A stretch of 21,216 bases of DNA from Paludibacteraceae bacterium (GCA_016302585.1 JAEDNI010000030.1:1-21216); one strand, 5' to 3'. Shown: positions 7,489 through 16,367, counted from the first letter of the stretch. Program-made: numbers and translations. The notes: generated from the sequence alone by a model not told the origin.

Positions 7489-8841
7489 TTATTTGTTGAG
7501 GAACTCTTCGAGTTCAGATTGCGCATTGATGAGGGTGAGCATCGCCTGTACGTAGGTCGATTGCGCGTTGATGAGGTCGTTTGAGGCGTTGGTTAGCTCG
7601 ATATTCGACGCTGCGCCCCATTTGAATTTCTCCGTAGAGGAGTTGAAGACGCGCTGAGTGACCTCGATATTATCCTTCTCGTTGAGGTAGGTCTCGTAGG
7701 CGTTGGTAAGGTCGAAACAGAGCTGGCGGTACTGAATCTCGAGATTGTCGGTAGTCTCGGAGAGGGTGTTCTTCGCCTCCTCGAGTGCGATCTTCTTCTC
7801 TACCACCGCTGCCGCACGTTTACCGGACGACCAGAGGGGCATCTTGACTGAAAAAGCGATTGTATGCGGGGAGTTCATCATCTCAAATCCCGCCGCGCTA
7901 CCATAGTCACGATAGTTGTATTGGTACGCCAGACTGACCGTAGGTCCATATGCCCATCCCGCCATGTGGACGTTGCGTTTGGCGAGTTCAACCTGTTGTT
8001 GAAGGAGCTGGTAGTTGAGGTTATTCTCGATGGCGAAGTTCTGGCTCAGCAGGTCGAGTACGCGCTCCGGGGAGAGCACTTCGTCCATATTCTCCGTCAG
8101 CACGAGTTCGGTCTCGACCGGCACGTTCAGCAGCACCTTGAGGCTGTTGGTTGCGAGTTCGACATTTCGTTTCTGGGCGTTAATACTGTTCTTGAGGGTA
8201 TTGACACGTACGCGTATTTGGTCGGCTGAGGTCTGTTCGGCTGCTCCAACGTTCACCGCGTTCTGTGTCATCTGCTCAAGACCTTGGATATTAACAAGGC
8301 TGGAGTCTAAGAGTCCGGTGATGCTCTGTAGCGCCAAGACGGAGATGTATGCGCTCATGACGCTGCTACGCAGTTCGTTCTCGGATTTCTCAAGGGCAAT
8401 CTTCTTCATCTTTATCGCCACATTGTTGAGCAATGCTCCTACTACACCCTGTCCGTTGATACCCACAGCGGCTGTTACTCCGTATTCCCAGGGGGACATA
8501 GACATAGGCTCCTGCATGCCCGGGAACAGAACCATCTTCTCCTTAAAATCTTCGTCGTACATGACGTTTTTTCCGATTGATCCGTCCAACGAGGGCAGCA
8601 TCGCGGCAATCGTCTGCCAACGCTGGGCGTAGGCTTCCTGCACTGCGAGGGATGCGTTTCTGAGGGTTCGGTTCTGCTTCACCGCAAAATCCTGCGCCTC
8701 CTTGAGCGAGAGGCGCAACAATGCCGGCACGCTGTCCTGCGCACGTTGCGCACTACGCGTCGCCGCCATAACATGGTCCTCTGCCATTACCGCTGTACTC
8801 GTTATGAGCAGCGCGGTCATCATAAAAATAAGTTTCTTCAT
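7489..8841 (-). CDS. TolC-family outer-membrane efflux channel
   Basis: A 450-aa protein with signal peptide MKKLIFMMTALLITSTAVMA and the two-fold repeated helical and strand pattern of outer-membrane efflux proteins. First half: LSLKEAQDFAVKQNRTLRNA and the coiled coil MKKIALEKSENELRSSVMSA. Second half: NYQLLQQQVELAKRNVHMAG and KKIALEEAKNTLSETTDN. The C-terminus ends TLINAQSELEEFLNK. It serves as the exit duct of the RND pump encoded downstream. It is 60 bases after tetR and 78 bases before the adaptor gene in one operon. Confidence 0.94.
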   Translation of the reverse strand: MKKLIFMMTALLITSTAVMAEDHVMAATRSAQRAQDSVPALLRLSLKEAQDFAVKQNRTLRNASLAVQEAYAQRWQTIAAMLPSLDGSIGKNVMYDEDFKEKMVLFPGMQEPMSMSPWEYGVTAAVGINGQGVVGALLNNVAIKMKKIALEKSENELRSSVMSAYISVLALQSITGLLDSSLVNIQGLEQMTQNAVNVGAAEQTSADQIRVRVNTLKNSINAQKRNVELATNSLKVLLNVPVETELVLTENMDEVLSPERVLDLLSQNFAIENNLNYQLLQQQVELAKRNVHMAGWAYGPTVSLAYQYNYRDYGSAAGFEMMNSPHTIAFSVKMPLWSSGKRAAAVVEKKIALEEAKNTLSETTDNLEIQYRQLCFDLTNAYETYLNEKDNIEVTQRVFNSSTEKFKWGAASNIELTNASNDLINAQSTYVQAMLTLINAQSELEEFLNK

Positions 8842-8865
8842 ATATTTTATTTATTTCGTTATAAT

Positions 8866-8905
8866 GGGATTACGGGATGACGTAATTACGGGGTTACGGG
8901 GTCAG
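8866..8905. repeat. Period-8 tandem repeat, five units
   Basis: The spacer between tetR and the tolC-like gene holds five adjacent 8-base units: GGGATTAC, GGGATGAC, GTAATTAC, GGGGTTAC and GGGGTCAG. The last one overlaps the tetR stop codon (TCA on the plus strand at 8902-8904). The unit differs in length and sequence from the period-10 arrays in the next two spacers. Confidence 0.7.
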
Positions 8906-9498
8906 TTATAGACTTTCAGACCTTCTTCCGAGAGCACTCCGCGGACGAAGACGTCCATCACCGTGTAACCAAACTGGTGCATATTATACCCGTGGCCTTC
9001 GATCTCCTCGATATCCCGAATGGCATCGCTGTGGATCTTGGCAAAGAGCCCCGCTACTAATTCTATATTAAGGTTCGCGCGCACGAGGCCCGCCTGCTGC
9101 CCCATCTCCAGATATCGCCGGATGTATTCCTTCTGGGTCTTGAAGCAATTTCTCTGAAACTGCGCAAACTGCTGAGGGTAGTATTTCTTGAGGTCATAGA
9201 CCAACTGCGGTACGCGACGCACGTCGTTTTTCTCCGTTTCCTGGTGCTTCAGGAAGCGCACCACCAGTTTCCGGAAATCCCTCATTTGAAGCAGTTCCTC
9301 CATCTTACCGGCGATATAAGCAACATTAGCATGCAATAATTGTGCCACAAGTTCATCTTTGGACTCGAAATAGACATAAAATGTCTTTTTGGACATGCCT
9401 AACTCGTGGCATATATCGTCGATGGAGACGCTACGGATTCCGAGGCGAAAGAACATGTCGCCTGCTGTCTTGATAATATTACATTTTTGATCGCTCAA
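8902..9498 (-). CDS. TetR/AcrR-family transcriptional regulator
   Basis: A 198-aa one-component regulator. The N-terminal DNA-binding domain shows the TetR helix-turn-helix: AGDMFFRLGIRSVSIDDICH, then ELGMSKKTFYVYFESKDELV (about residues 12-51). The rest is a helical ligand-binding domain with no recognisable ligand signature. It is the first gene of the efflux operon, 40 bases after a clear Bacteroidetes promoter (9545-9577). It therefore very probably represses its own promoter and the pump genes until a substrate binds. Confidence 0.95.
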   Translation of the reverse strand: MSDQKCNIIKTAGDMFFRLGIRSVSIDDICHELGMSKKTFYVYFESKDELVAQLLHANVAYIAGKMEELLQMRDFRKLVVRFLKHQETEKNDVRRVPQLVYDLKKYYPQQFAQFQRNCFKTQKEYIRRYLEMGQQAGLVRANLNIELVAGLFAKIHSDAIRDIEEIEGHGYNMHQFGYTVMDVFVRGVLSEEGLKVYN

Positions 9499-9544
9499 TT
9501 TATGATTGCAAATTTATGATTTATGATTTTTTTCAAAAGCGGGT

Positions 9545-9577
9545 GCAAAATTACAACTTTTTTTTTATATATGCAAG
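9545..9577 (-). promoter_or_regulatory. Bacteroidetes-type promoter of the efflux operon
   Basis: On the minus strand, -7 box TAATTTTG (9552-9545) matches TAnnTTTG. An upstream TTGC/CTTG (9577-9574) sits in the -33 position with a 21-base spacer. It would start transcription near 9538, about 40 bases before the tetR start codon. The upstream half is nearly identical to the promoter region at 16600-16656. Confidence 0.65.
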
Positions 9578-9620
9578 AAACTTGGAAACTTTTTTCACTT
9601 TTATAGTTTCTTTGTAAACT
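9566..9620. repeat. Promoter-upstream block shared with 16600-16656
   Basis: Bases 9568-9593 (TATATATGCAAGAAACTTGG, then AAACTTTTT) are repeated almost exactly at 16602-16627, and GTTT-n-TTTTGTAAACT recurs about 20 bases on in both. On the minus strand each copy contains the direct repeat AAGTTTC-C-AAGTTTC just upstream of the -33 box. Confidence 0.65.
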
Positions 9621-9633
9621 CTACTTTACAAAA

Positions 9634-9659
9634 AGAAGGAAGGTTATTGCCCTCCTTCT
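9634..9659 (-). terminator. Intrinsic terminator of the nuclease/InlB operon
   Basis: AGAAGGA and TCCTTCT form a 7-bp stem, extended by two G-C pairs after one mismatch. On the minus strand it is followed by a run of U (A30-A33 on the plus strand). It lies 21 bases past the stop codon of the beta-barrel gene. Confidence 0.75.
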
Positions 9660-9680
9660 AATTGTGTATGTACGGTTGCC

Positions 9681-10550
9681 TTATTGGGCTCCCGCGCTGT
9701 TTCTATGTCCTAAGACATCGAAGCGATAAGTTACTTTGATGCCGCATGCGAGATAGTTGAGTTGCGACGTCAAACTACCGATGGCAGTATTAACCGTTAC
9801 CTTTGCGGGTGGAGTGTCTGTGATAGGTGCCACATCAATGATGCGATCCGTTGCCTTTCCGGCCGTATGACCATAAGGCGAACCGTCGAACCATGCCTGC
9901 AGACCAACCCAATCATTCGGAGCTACTTGCCATTCATAACCGATATCTGCGCTCAGCAACAGGCTCACGTCCGCCACATCGCGATTACCCTTCATGACGT
10001 ACTCGTCCTGCGGCACTTTGCCGGTAGCGAGTTCATTATGTAGTGTCACATCGTAGTCACGATAATAGGCATCGATATTGAGGTCACGCATGGTCTGCGT
10101 GTATTGATACCAACAAGGCACCTGCAGTTTAATACCTGCGTGGAAAACGAGACCTTGGTAATGTAGTGCAAACAGTACCGGAACTTCCAATGCGAAACCA
10201 TGCGTCCGCTCAACAATCGAACCTACCATATTGGTGTATTCCATCGTCTGGCCGAGGTAGTCCACATTGGTGAACTGATCTGTATGCGAAGCCTTGTAGT
10301 AGCCGCCGCCTACATAACCCAGATTGACTCCGGTAGTAATACCTAATTGCTTGTCGCTAACCGTCCATAGATAGGAATAGTGCACATCTGCCCAGGCATT
10401 TGGTTCCCACAGTGTCTTCACATCGCCTTTTGCCAAAAACGTTCCTGCCCCTCCGCGCAGACCCACACTGATATAATGCGGTTGTGCCATCAGGCCGCAG
10501 CTGCCTGCCAACAAGAGGCAGAGCATGTATGTACGAAGTTTACCGAGCAT
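9681..10550 (-). CDS. Outer-membrane beta-barrel protein
   Basis: A 289-aa protein starting MLGKLRTYMLCLLLAGSCGLMA, a signal peptide. After it come alternating amphipathic strands such as YISVGLRGGAG, LGITTGVNLGYVGGGYY, FALEVPVLFALHYQGLVFHAGIKL and YLACGIKVTYRFDV near the C-terminus. This is the pattern of an 8-10 stranded Bacteroidetes outer-membrane barrel (PorT or OmpA-barrel like). The ATG at 10550 is chosen over a TTG two codons upstream. Its start overlaps the end of the preceding T9SS-CTD gene by 11 bases, which suggests translational coupling and a shared role, perhaps anchoring or exporting that protein. It is the last gene before the terminator. Confidence 0.8.
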   Translation of the reverse strand: MLGKLRTYMLCLLLAGSCGLMAQPHYISVGLRGGAGTFLAKGDVKTLWEPNAWADVHYSYLWTVSDKQLGITTGVNLGYVGGGYYKASHTDQFTNVDYLGQTMEYTNMVGSIVERTHGFALEVPVLFALHYQGLVFHAGIKLQVPCWYQYTQTMRDLNIDAYYRDYDVTLHNELATGKVPQDEYVMKGNRDVADVSLLLSADIGYEWQVAPNDWVGLQAWFDGSPYGHTAGKATDRIIDVAPITDTPPAKVTVNTAIGSLTSQLNYLACGIKVTYRFDVLGHRNSAGAQ

Positions 10551-11337
10551 AGACAATATATTTTAGCACGGTATCTACCGTAGGTGACACAACGCGTACA
10601 TGGTAACAGCCGCTGACATAAGCAGCTTGGAAGACATAGGTAGGCTCGCCGGATGCAGTGAATGTATTCACCAACTGTCCGGAAGAGGTATAGACTTGTA
10701 ACGTCGTCTCTTCGTTCGGGTTGAGTCCTACCAACTTGAGTTGTCCGCCCATGCGGGTAGCATTCGGCATCAACGCAAGCATATGGTTCTGATCCGACCC
10801 TGCGAAATGTACCAATACGGAACGCAGGATATCCGAACAGAGCGTCACAGGCGAATCGAGCGTAGTATGAATCTGCGCATAGTAATCGCCGGTGCCCCAT
10901 AAGTTCTTATCCAACGTCAGGTAATAGCCTGTTCCAACCACTACATCGTCGCCATCCGGATCGCCTTTCTTGTCCGGTTCACCTACTACACGATACCAGC
11001 TCACGTCCTCGGCTCTGAAATAAAAACCAAGTTCATGTACCTTCGTCATGTTGAGCATAATGATCCAGTCATAAGGAGTCACAACCGGCAGATCGGGAAG
11101 ATCGACACAGTTCTCGGCAAAATAGGCAATATAGGTAGCATCCGCCAGCACCTCTATTTGGCGTAATGAATCGGTACTACCGTCACTCCACTCCACAAAA
11201 TGGTAATCCTCATGCGGCGTAGCACATAGCGTGATCCATGTGCCACAATTCACAGTCATCCCGCCTGCGGGGTTGGCTTGCGCCATTACCCCGAGGCAGA
11301 AAAGACTGCAAACTATATTGAGAATAAACCGTTTCAT
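10540..11337 (-). CDS. Secreted protein with partial InlB domain and T9SS sorting domain
   Basis: A 265-aa protein. The signal peptide MKRFILNIVCSLFCLGVMA is followed at once by the C-terminal two thirds of an InlB-type repeat (NCGTWITLCATPHEDYHFVE, then DATYIAYF, about residues 25-75). The initial SNDxxMGTV strand is missing; it is found at the end of the preceding gene product. Next is a module with PYDWIIMLNMTKVHELGFYF, SWYRVVGEPD and GTGYYLTLDKNLWGTGDYYA. The end (ETTLQVYTSSGQLVNTFTAS, GCYHVRVVSPTVDTVLKYIV) looks like a type A T9SS sorting domain. It is thus the only one of the operon's large secreted proteins with a clear outer-membrane export signal. Confidence 0.8.
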   Translation of the reverse strand: MKRFILNIVCSLFCLGVMAQANPAGGMTVNCGTWITLCATPHEDYHFVEWSDGSTDSLRQIEVLADATYIAYFAENCVDLPDLPVVTPYDWIIMLNMTKVHELGFYFRAEDVSWYRVVGEPDKKGDPDGDDVVVGTGYYLTLDKNLWGTGDYYAQIHTTLDSPVTLCSDILRSVLVHFAGSDQNHMLALMPNATRMGGQLKLVGLNPNEETTLQVYTSSGQLVNTFTASGEPTYVFQAAYVSGCYHVRVVSPTVDTVLKYIVYAR

Positions 11338-11355
11338 TGTGTAATGATTAGTTTA

Positions 11356-12924
11356 TTAGGGCTTTGTTACCGTCACTGTACCCATGCTCTCGTCATTCGA
11401 GGTAACGGTGATGGTGAAGGTATTCAACTCAAATACTGCCGTGTAGGTAGCCACACCGGTGATAGCCGGGAGCGTGTACGAAGCATCCGTACTTACATAC
11501 CCTGCACTGCCATTCTTTTTCCAGCCCTTGAACGTGTAGCAAGGCGCTGCCGTTGCGGTAATAGTCGGAGTTGTACCGTATCCATAGTTTCCTGCACCGG
11601 TTACAGTACCCTCACCCTCTTTGCCTACAGTGATAGCATAGGTGTCAGCATCGAAGGTAGCCGTGTAGGTTGCCTCGCCGGTTACTGCTACAACAGCCGG
11701 ACTCCAACCAGTCCAAGTAGAACCGGCCTTCTCAGGATCTGCGCCTCCATATACCGGAACAGTGCCATAAGGAACAGATGTAGACTGCAATACCGTTCCG
11801 TTCCAGTTCTGGAACGTAATCGTGTAACTACGCAGATGCGATGCCCAGGTAGCCACATACTCTGCATTTCCTGTAACTGTGTAGCTGATCGACGGCGACC
11901 AAGCATCGAACGTATAGGTGTATTGAGCAGTTGGCTCTTTTACCTGGAAGTGTGTACCAGCTACAGGAGCGGTAACAGTTGCGCCGTACTTGAACGTACC
12001 GCCGAAGCCTGCGATCTTATTGCCTGCGTCAGCCGGGCTGTCCTTATAGAAGTTAATCGTGTAGGTCTGACGATCATAGTAGATATTGATTACCGTAGAG
12101 CCATCAGCTGCGATTGAGGTCTGCGAGAACAGCTTAGGATTAAATCCGGTGTACGATTTAGCCGCAGCGGCTGTGTTCGTTCCGGTAGTACCGGTCTTAT
12201 CCTCACGATCACCCACAACCTCAGTGTAGTCATCGTTAGCCAAGTTCTGCTGCCAGTGTTTAACGGTGTAGTGAACCGTTGCAGGATTCCAAGTAGCAGT
12301 GTAAGTAGTTGCCTCAGCCGGCATAGTAGCGCTGGTAGCAGGCGTCCAACCAGCGAAGGTATAACCTATCTTGGTCGGAGTATTCGGAGCAGTAATAGCT
12401 GCGCCATACAAAACCAGACCGGAAGTGTAAGCACCCGTCAGAGCGTCACCATCCGTTACCCAACTTAGAGCGTACGTGTTACGCGTGTAATTAATCGTAA
12501 TAACGGTAGAACCATCAGCTGCTATAGTTCCTTGAACAACCGATTGGGGCGTAAATCCCACATATTCCTTTGCCTCAGCGGCTGTGTTCGTTCCGGTAGT
12601 ACCGGTTAAGTTATCAACGTCAGTTGCTACAGCCGGATAAGTATTACCATCCAAATTCTGCTGATAGTGCTTAACGGTGTAAGGCGTGTTCGTGTTCGGA
12701 GCAAAGATTGCTGTGTACGAAGCGTCTGCTTGAATGTTAGTTACTTGATAAGAAGCCGATGTGCTAACTTGCACGCCATCTTTTTCCCATCTCACAAAGT
12801 GGTAACCTGTCTTCGGATTTGCGTTGAGGGTTGCAGACCCGCCGCAATCCACTGTCTCTGTGGCTGCAAAAGCCAGCGATGCTGTAGCCGTAAGGGCTAA
12901 TAGCATGGAGAGAAACTTTCTCAT
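11356..12924 (-). CDS. Secreted InlB/MucBP-type repeat protein
   Basis: A 522-aa protein. The preferred start at 12924 gives the signal peptide MRKFLSMLLALTATASLAFA; an ATG at 12963 would add 13 residues of poor signal character. The mature part begins with an InlB-type domain lacking its first strand (VDCGGSATLNANPKTGYHFV). It continues with two YTVKHxQQNL modules (near-identical GTTGTNTAA cores) and several GWxP/YTATW InlB repeats. One complete repeat (EGTVTGAGNYGYGTTPTITA to ATYTAVF) serves as an internal reference. It ends with only the first strand of another repeat, TSNDESMGTVTVTKP. No T9SS domain is present. Such repeats usually act as surface spacers or adhesins. It follows the endonuclease gene by 49 bases and precedes the T9SS-domain gene by 18. 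Confidence 0.75.
   Translation of the reverse strand: MRKFLSMLLALTATASLAFAATETVDCGGSATLNANPKTGYHFVRWEKDGVQVSTSASYQVTNIQADASYTAIFAPNTNTPYTVKHYQQNLDGNTYPAVATDVDNLTGTTGTNTAAEAKEYVGFTPQSVVQGTIAADGSTVITINYTRNTYALSWVTDGDALTGAYTSGLVLYGAAITAPNTPTKIGYTFAGWTPATSATMPAEATTYTATWNPATVHYTVKHWQQNLANDDYTEVVGDREDKTGTTGTNTAAAAKSYTGFNPKLFSQTSIAADGSTVINIYYDRQTYTINFYKDSPADAGNKIAGFGGTFKYGATVTAPVAGTHFQVKEPTAQYTYTFDAWSPSISYTVTGNAEYVATWASHLRSYTITFQNWNGTVLQSTSVPYGTVPVYGGADPEKAGSTWTGWSPAVVAVTGEATYTATFDADTYAITVGKEGEGTVTGAGNYGYGTTPTITATAAPCYTFKGWKKNGSAGYVSTDASYTLPAITGVATYTAVFELNTFTITVTSNDESMGTVTVTKP
12165..12606. repeat. Two identical 31-base copies inside the InlB-repeat gene
   Basis: The segment starting CAGCGGCTGTGTTCGTTCCG is identical at 12165-12195 and 12576-12606. 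It encodes the GTTGTNTAA part of the two YTVKH modules, 411 bases apart (137 codons, in frame). Recombination between them would delete or add one module without a frameshift. Confidence 0.75.
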
Positions 12925-12973
12925 AATGGTGTTAGTTTTAGTTGTTAATATATATCTTTTCATCTTTTACTAA

Positions 12974-15900
12974 TCAAGGTGTCGTGACACTGACCGTACC
13001 CATACTGTCATCATTACTCGTCGCCTTTATCGTTGCTGTACAAGAACAATCCGGCGCGGTTGTATGATAAATGGTAGAAGAACCACTACCTGCTGAAGCT
13101 ACCGTTAATAAGAAGTTATCTTCACGGCTATTCTGACTAGACGTATATGTTATCGTCAAATCGAAGGTCGTTACTCCATTAGCATTTGTAATAGAACAAG
13201 AGAGCTGGTTTGCTGCAGGAGAAGAGAGAGAGCCTATAGAGATTCCACTTGTTCCGGAAGTAATGCTAAAGTTAGAAGGACTACCCGACTTATTTGTATT
13301 GAATAATAATGTCATCGTTTCCGCAGAACCCGTCGGGATACCACTAATGCTAAAAGATCCGTTACTCTTTGCGATAAGTATTTCAGGTGATGTTCCTCCT
13401 GCCAATTTTTCGGCGTATATCTTTGTCGTACCACCACCATTATCACAAGCATAGGTAATAGTACTATTGCCATAAATAGTAGTACCAGTATGACTACTTG
13501 TGATAGTACCGCTCGGTACATTATTTGCTCTATAACCGCTAAAGTCCTCCGACCAAAGTGTAGTTCCGGCTGTTGCAGCACTCGAACCACTTCCTTCCGT
13601 CTTACTATATACTGCATAGTACGTTGCACCGCCGACAGGAATTGTAGTCGGAGTGGAGAGTGACGGAGTGACTGTATTATCTACCGCGTACTGCGAAGTG
13701 CTCCAGCCCTCGAACGTATAACCGGCACATGCAGTAGGCTCAGACACCGCGGATATTGCACTTCCTGCCGTTCCTGTACATGTAGCGTGCGTACCGCCCA
13801 TATTCATAAAGGTTACCGTATATTCAGGAGCCGCCTCTACGGTAATAGTATAACTTGTTGATGCAGCAGTGTAGCATGTAGATTGCGCAACATTTGCTGT
13901 GATGGTTGCCGTACCTGCACTAACTCCTGTTACAACACCTAAAGCATTTACTGTTGCTACAGACGTATTATCACTCGAATAAGTCACTGTACCATCCGAC
14001 TCTGTAGTAACCGTATTCGTCACCGAACTTCCTACTCCAACGGTCGTTGTCGGCGAGACAAACGAAGCACTTGTAGAAGTACGATTAACCGTCAACGTGA
14101 ACGAAGCGGAAGCGCCGCCGGTGTAGCACGTATTTGCAGGAACAGTTGCAGTAATAGTAGCCGTACCTGCGCCTACAGGCGTTACCGTACCATCCGAAGC
14201 AACCGTTGCTACAGTCTCATTACTACTCGTATAAGAAACCGTAGCGTTTGAGTTCGTCGTAAATGTATTACTTACACTTCCACCGCAAGTCGTCGTTCTC
14301 GTCGGATAAGCATAACTTGCCGTCGCTGCTACCGGCGTACAAGCCGTACATTGCGTAGAATAATTGCTGTAGGTAGTTGATCCTCCACCGCCATAAGTAA
14401 TCGTCACTCCACAAATATAGATAGAGTTAGTTGTACATGTAACAGTTATTTGAGGAGCACCGGATGGTTTAGTACTCGAGAAATCGAAAGTAAGATCGCG
14501 AGGAGTTGTTCCACCTGTAGTACTAACGTTGTTAGAGACACTAGTGCTTCCTACTGTCATTGTAATAGAACCAGCTCCCTTGGACGCATTCGTACAATAA
14601 CTAATCACTATAGAACTAATACTGTTGTAAGACGTCGGGCAGGTTGCGTTTGCTCCGCTGACACCGGTTGTCACCTGTACTCCACTATTGCTAAATCCAT
14701 TTCCGTCTTTCCCTGATGTCCAGTTAGAAGGACTTGCGGCCCACGACTTATTAGAGAAGGTATAAGAGGCTGAACTGCTGGAGCCACCGCCACCTGACGT
14801 TTCCTTATCAGCGTACACGGCATAGAAAGTCTTGTCTGTTGTTATCGTTGGCGCAGTGGTAGTAAACAAATCGCCCGGGGCGGAGTTACCGCTATAACCG
14901 CTTATTGCGGTCCAGCCCACAAAGACGCGGGAAGATGTACAGTTGGATGGGTTTGTAGCCGGAACGTCAGGACGTGTACCACTGGCTGCTGTAGAGGTTC
15001 CGAACGTTGAGCCGTCTGCCATCCAAGTAGCTGTGTAGACGGTAGTACAAGTACCAGTTAATTCAACCACATGAGAAGTAACACCACAACCACTAATCGT
15101 CAATGTAGCAGTATGACTTCCATTCGCTGTCGGAGTATAAGTAATCGTGATATTATATCCGGCTTCTGCTTGTGCCTTGGTAATAGTTGTACTGCTTGCT
15201 CCTCCCGGCAATTTGAAATACGAGTCATTTGCACCTCCAATAGTCAATATCAAACTACCGCTTTCCAAGTTTGTACCTTGTACCGTTACATCTTTATAGA
15301 TAGAATTAGATGTATTCGTCGTTCCGATATTTACCGCTCCTGTAGGCGAAGTAATAGTTGGGCCCACGCATGGGCAACCATCACCCGATGTCCATGAACC
15401 GGTAAATGTCCCCACCAATTCACTGAGTGTAACCGCTTGACCAGCTTTGTTTCCCCACAGATATTCGGCTAAACACGGATAATCAATAAATGGGTTACGG
15501 TTACCTTGAGTGGTTTCCATTCCATTATTACGGTCAATCTCTTTCTGGCTTACAGGATCTTGGCGATGCCACTTCATTAAAAGCGCAATAGAATAATCTG
15601 TCAAACCATAGTTCGTATCTGTGCTATTGAACATTTTTTGCCCATCTCCAGCAGCAGCGAGGTTCACGCTATTACTATTCCCCGGTTTATAACGAATGAC
15701 CATGTACATGTACATACGAGCAAAATCTCCTTTATACTTATCCGCCGGTTCAAAAGCAGTGCCCGTGAAAGTAGTTGTAATAGTACTTGATCCTTTCACA
15801 TTCGTAGTTGTAACCGCTTTTGCATTTCCTAATTTACCCGTTCCCCACGTTGCATAGCCACTTGCGCATTCGCCAAAGACATAATTACTACGCATACCAT

Positions 15901-16330
15901 TCACTTTTCCATCTGTAGGAACGATATGACCTAAATCGTAATAAGCTGGCGTTTTTTCACTAAACCAACTCTTCGGCAAAGAGTGTTCACGGTTAAAGCA
16001 ATCGCACACACCCGAATAGGTACCACATTGCTTTCCATCTCCTTTTCCGGTGGGTGTAAACAAACAGTCACTATACATATCCCAAATTTTCCCTGCTTTG
16101 CCAGTAGAGTCCGACGGATACACATCCGTAGTTTGATAAGCCGTCCATAAACCATCATATGACATTCCAGATGGTCCTACTGATGTGATTGTGTACAGTG
16201 CGTTACGAAGAGCCGTTTCCTTCTGTCCGTTTATAGAATTATAATAACTCGAAGTAATCGCCCTAACTGGTAACGGCAGTAGGAGAACTACTGCGAAGAC
16301 GAGAGAGAATATGTGGTGTCTATGTTTCAT
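12974..16330 (-). CDS. Secreted endonuclease I with Ig-like, BIG2 and InlB domains
   Basis: A 1118-aa protein. Signal peptide MKHRHHIFSLVFAVVLLLPLPVRA (1-24). Residues ~25-315 are an endonuclease I (EndA/NucM) domain with NREHSLPKSWF, DLGHIVPTDGKVNGMRSNY, GDFARMYMYMV, MKWHRQDPVSQKEIDRNN and QGNRNPFIDYP. The His in DLGHIVP and the Asn in VNGMRSNY fit the beta-beta-alpha-metal active site, so nonspecific DNA/RNA cleavage outside the cell is likely. After it come an Ig-like domain (ITSPTGAVNIGTT), an InlB repeat (FVGWTAI), a choice-of-anchor-like domain, two BIG2-like domains (ETVATVASDGTVTPVGAGTA and TSVATVNALGVVTGVSAGTA), another InlB repeat and another choice-of-anchor-like domain. The protein stops at TSNDDSMGTVSVTTP, the first strand of an InlB repeat, with no T9SS sorting domain. 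It is the second gene of the operon. Confidence 0.9.
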   Translation of the reverse strand: MKHRHHIFSLVFAVVLLLPLPVRAITSSYYNSINGQKETALRNALYTITSVGPSGMSYDGLWTAYQTTDVYPSDSTGKAGKIWDMYSDCLFTPTGKGDGKQCGTYSGVCDCFNREHSLPKSWFSEKTPAYYDLGHIVPTDGKVNGMRSNYVFGECASGYATWGTGKLGNAKAVTTTNVKGSSTITTTFTGTAFEPADKYKGDFARMYMYMVIRYKPGNSNSVNLAAAGDGQKMFNSTDTNYGLTDYSIALLMKWHRQDPVSQKEIDRNNGMETTQGNRNPFIDYPCLAEYLWGNKAGQAVTLSELVGTFTGSWTSGDGCPCVGPTITSPTGAVNIGTTNTSNSIYKDVTVQGTNLESGSLILTIGGANDSYFKLPGGASSTTITKAQAEAGYNITITYTPTANGSHTATLTISGCGVTSHVVELTGTCTTVYTATWMADGSTFGTSTAASGTRPDVPATNPSNCTSSRVFVGWTAISGYSGNSAPGDLFTTTAPTITTDKTFYAVYADKETSGGGGSSSSASYTFSNKSWAASPSNWTSGKDGNGFSNSGVQVTTGVSGANATCPTSYNSISSIVISYCTNASKGAGSITMTVGSTSVSNNVSTTGGTTPRDLTFDFSSTKPSGAPQITVTCTTNSIYICGVTITYGGGGSTTYSNYSTQCTACTPVAATASYAYPTRTTTCGGSVSNTFTTNSNATVSYTSSNETVATVASDGTVTPVGAGTATITATVPANTCYTGGASASFTLTVNRTSTSASFVSPTTTVGVGSSVTNTVTTESDGTVTYSSDNTSVATVNALGVVTGVSAGTATITANVAQSTCYTAASTSYTITVEAAPEYTVTFMNMGGTHATCTGTAGSAISAVSEPTACAGYTFEGWSTSQYAVDNTVTPSLSTPTTIPVGGATYYAVYSKTEGSGSSAATAGTTLWSEDFSGYRANNVPSGTITSSHTGTTIYGNSTITYACDNGGGTTKIYAEKLAGGTSPEILIAKSNGSFSISGIPTGSAETMTLLFNTNKSGSPSNFSITSGTSGISIGSLSSPAANQLSCSITNANGVTTFDLTITYTSSQNSREDNFLLTVASAGSGSSTIYHTTAPDCSCTATIKATSNDDSMGTVSVTTP

Positions 16331-16367
16331 AGGATATATATTTTCGAGGGAAAGTTTCGATGGTACA

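Noticed and set aside
11278..12117. 279-codon plus-strand open frame opposite the InlB-repeat gene
   Set aside because: Antisense shadow of a Thr/Ala-rich repeat protein; Cys/Ser/Arg-rich product with no recognisable feature.
12925..12963. Upstream ATG (12963) as start of the InlB-repeat gene
   Set aside because: It would place 13 polar residues before a standard signal peptide; the ATG at 12924 gives a clean signal sequence.
12925..12976. Simple frameshift explaining the endonuclease/InlB split
   Set aside because: A genuine signal peptide and a spacer lie between the half domains, so one inserted or deleted base would not restore a continuous domain. Raw-read confirmation is still the deciding test.
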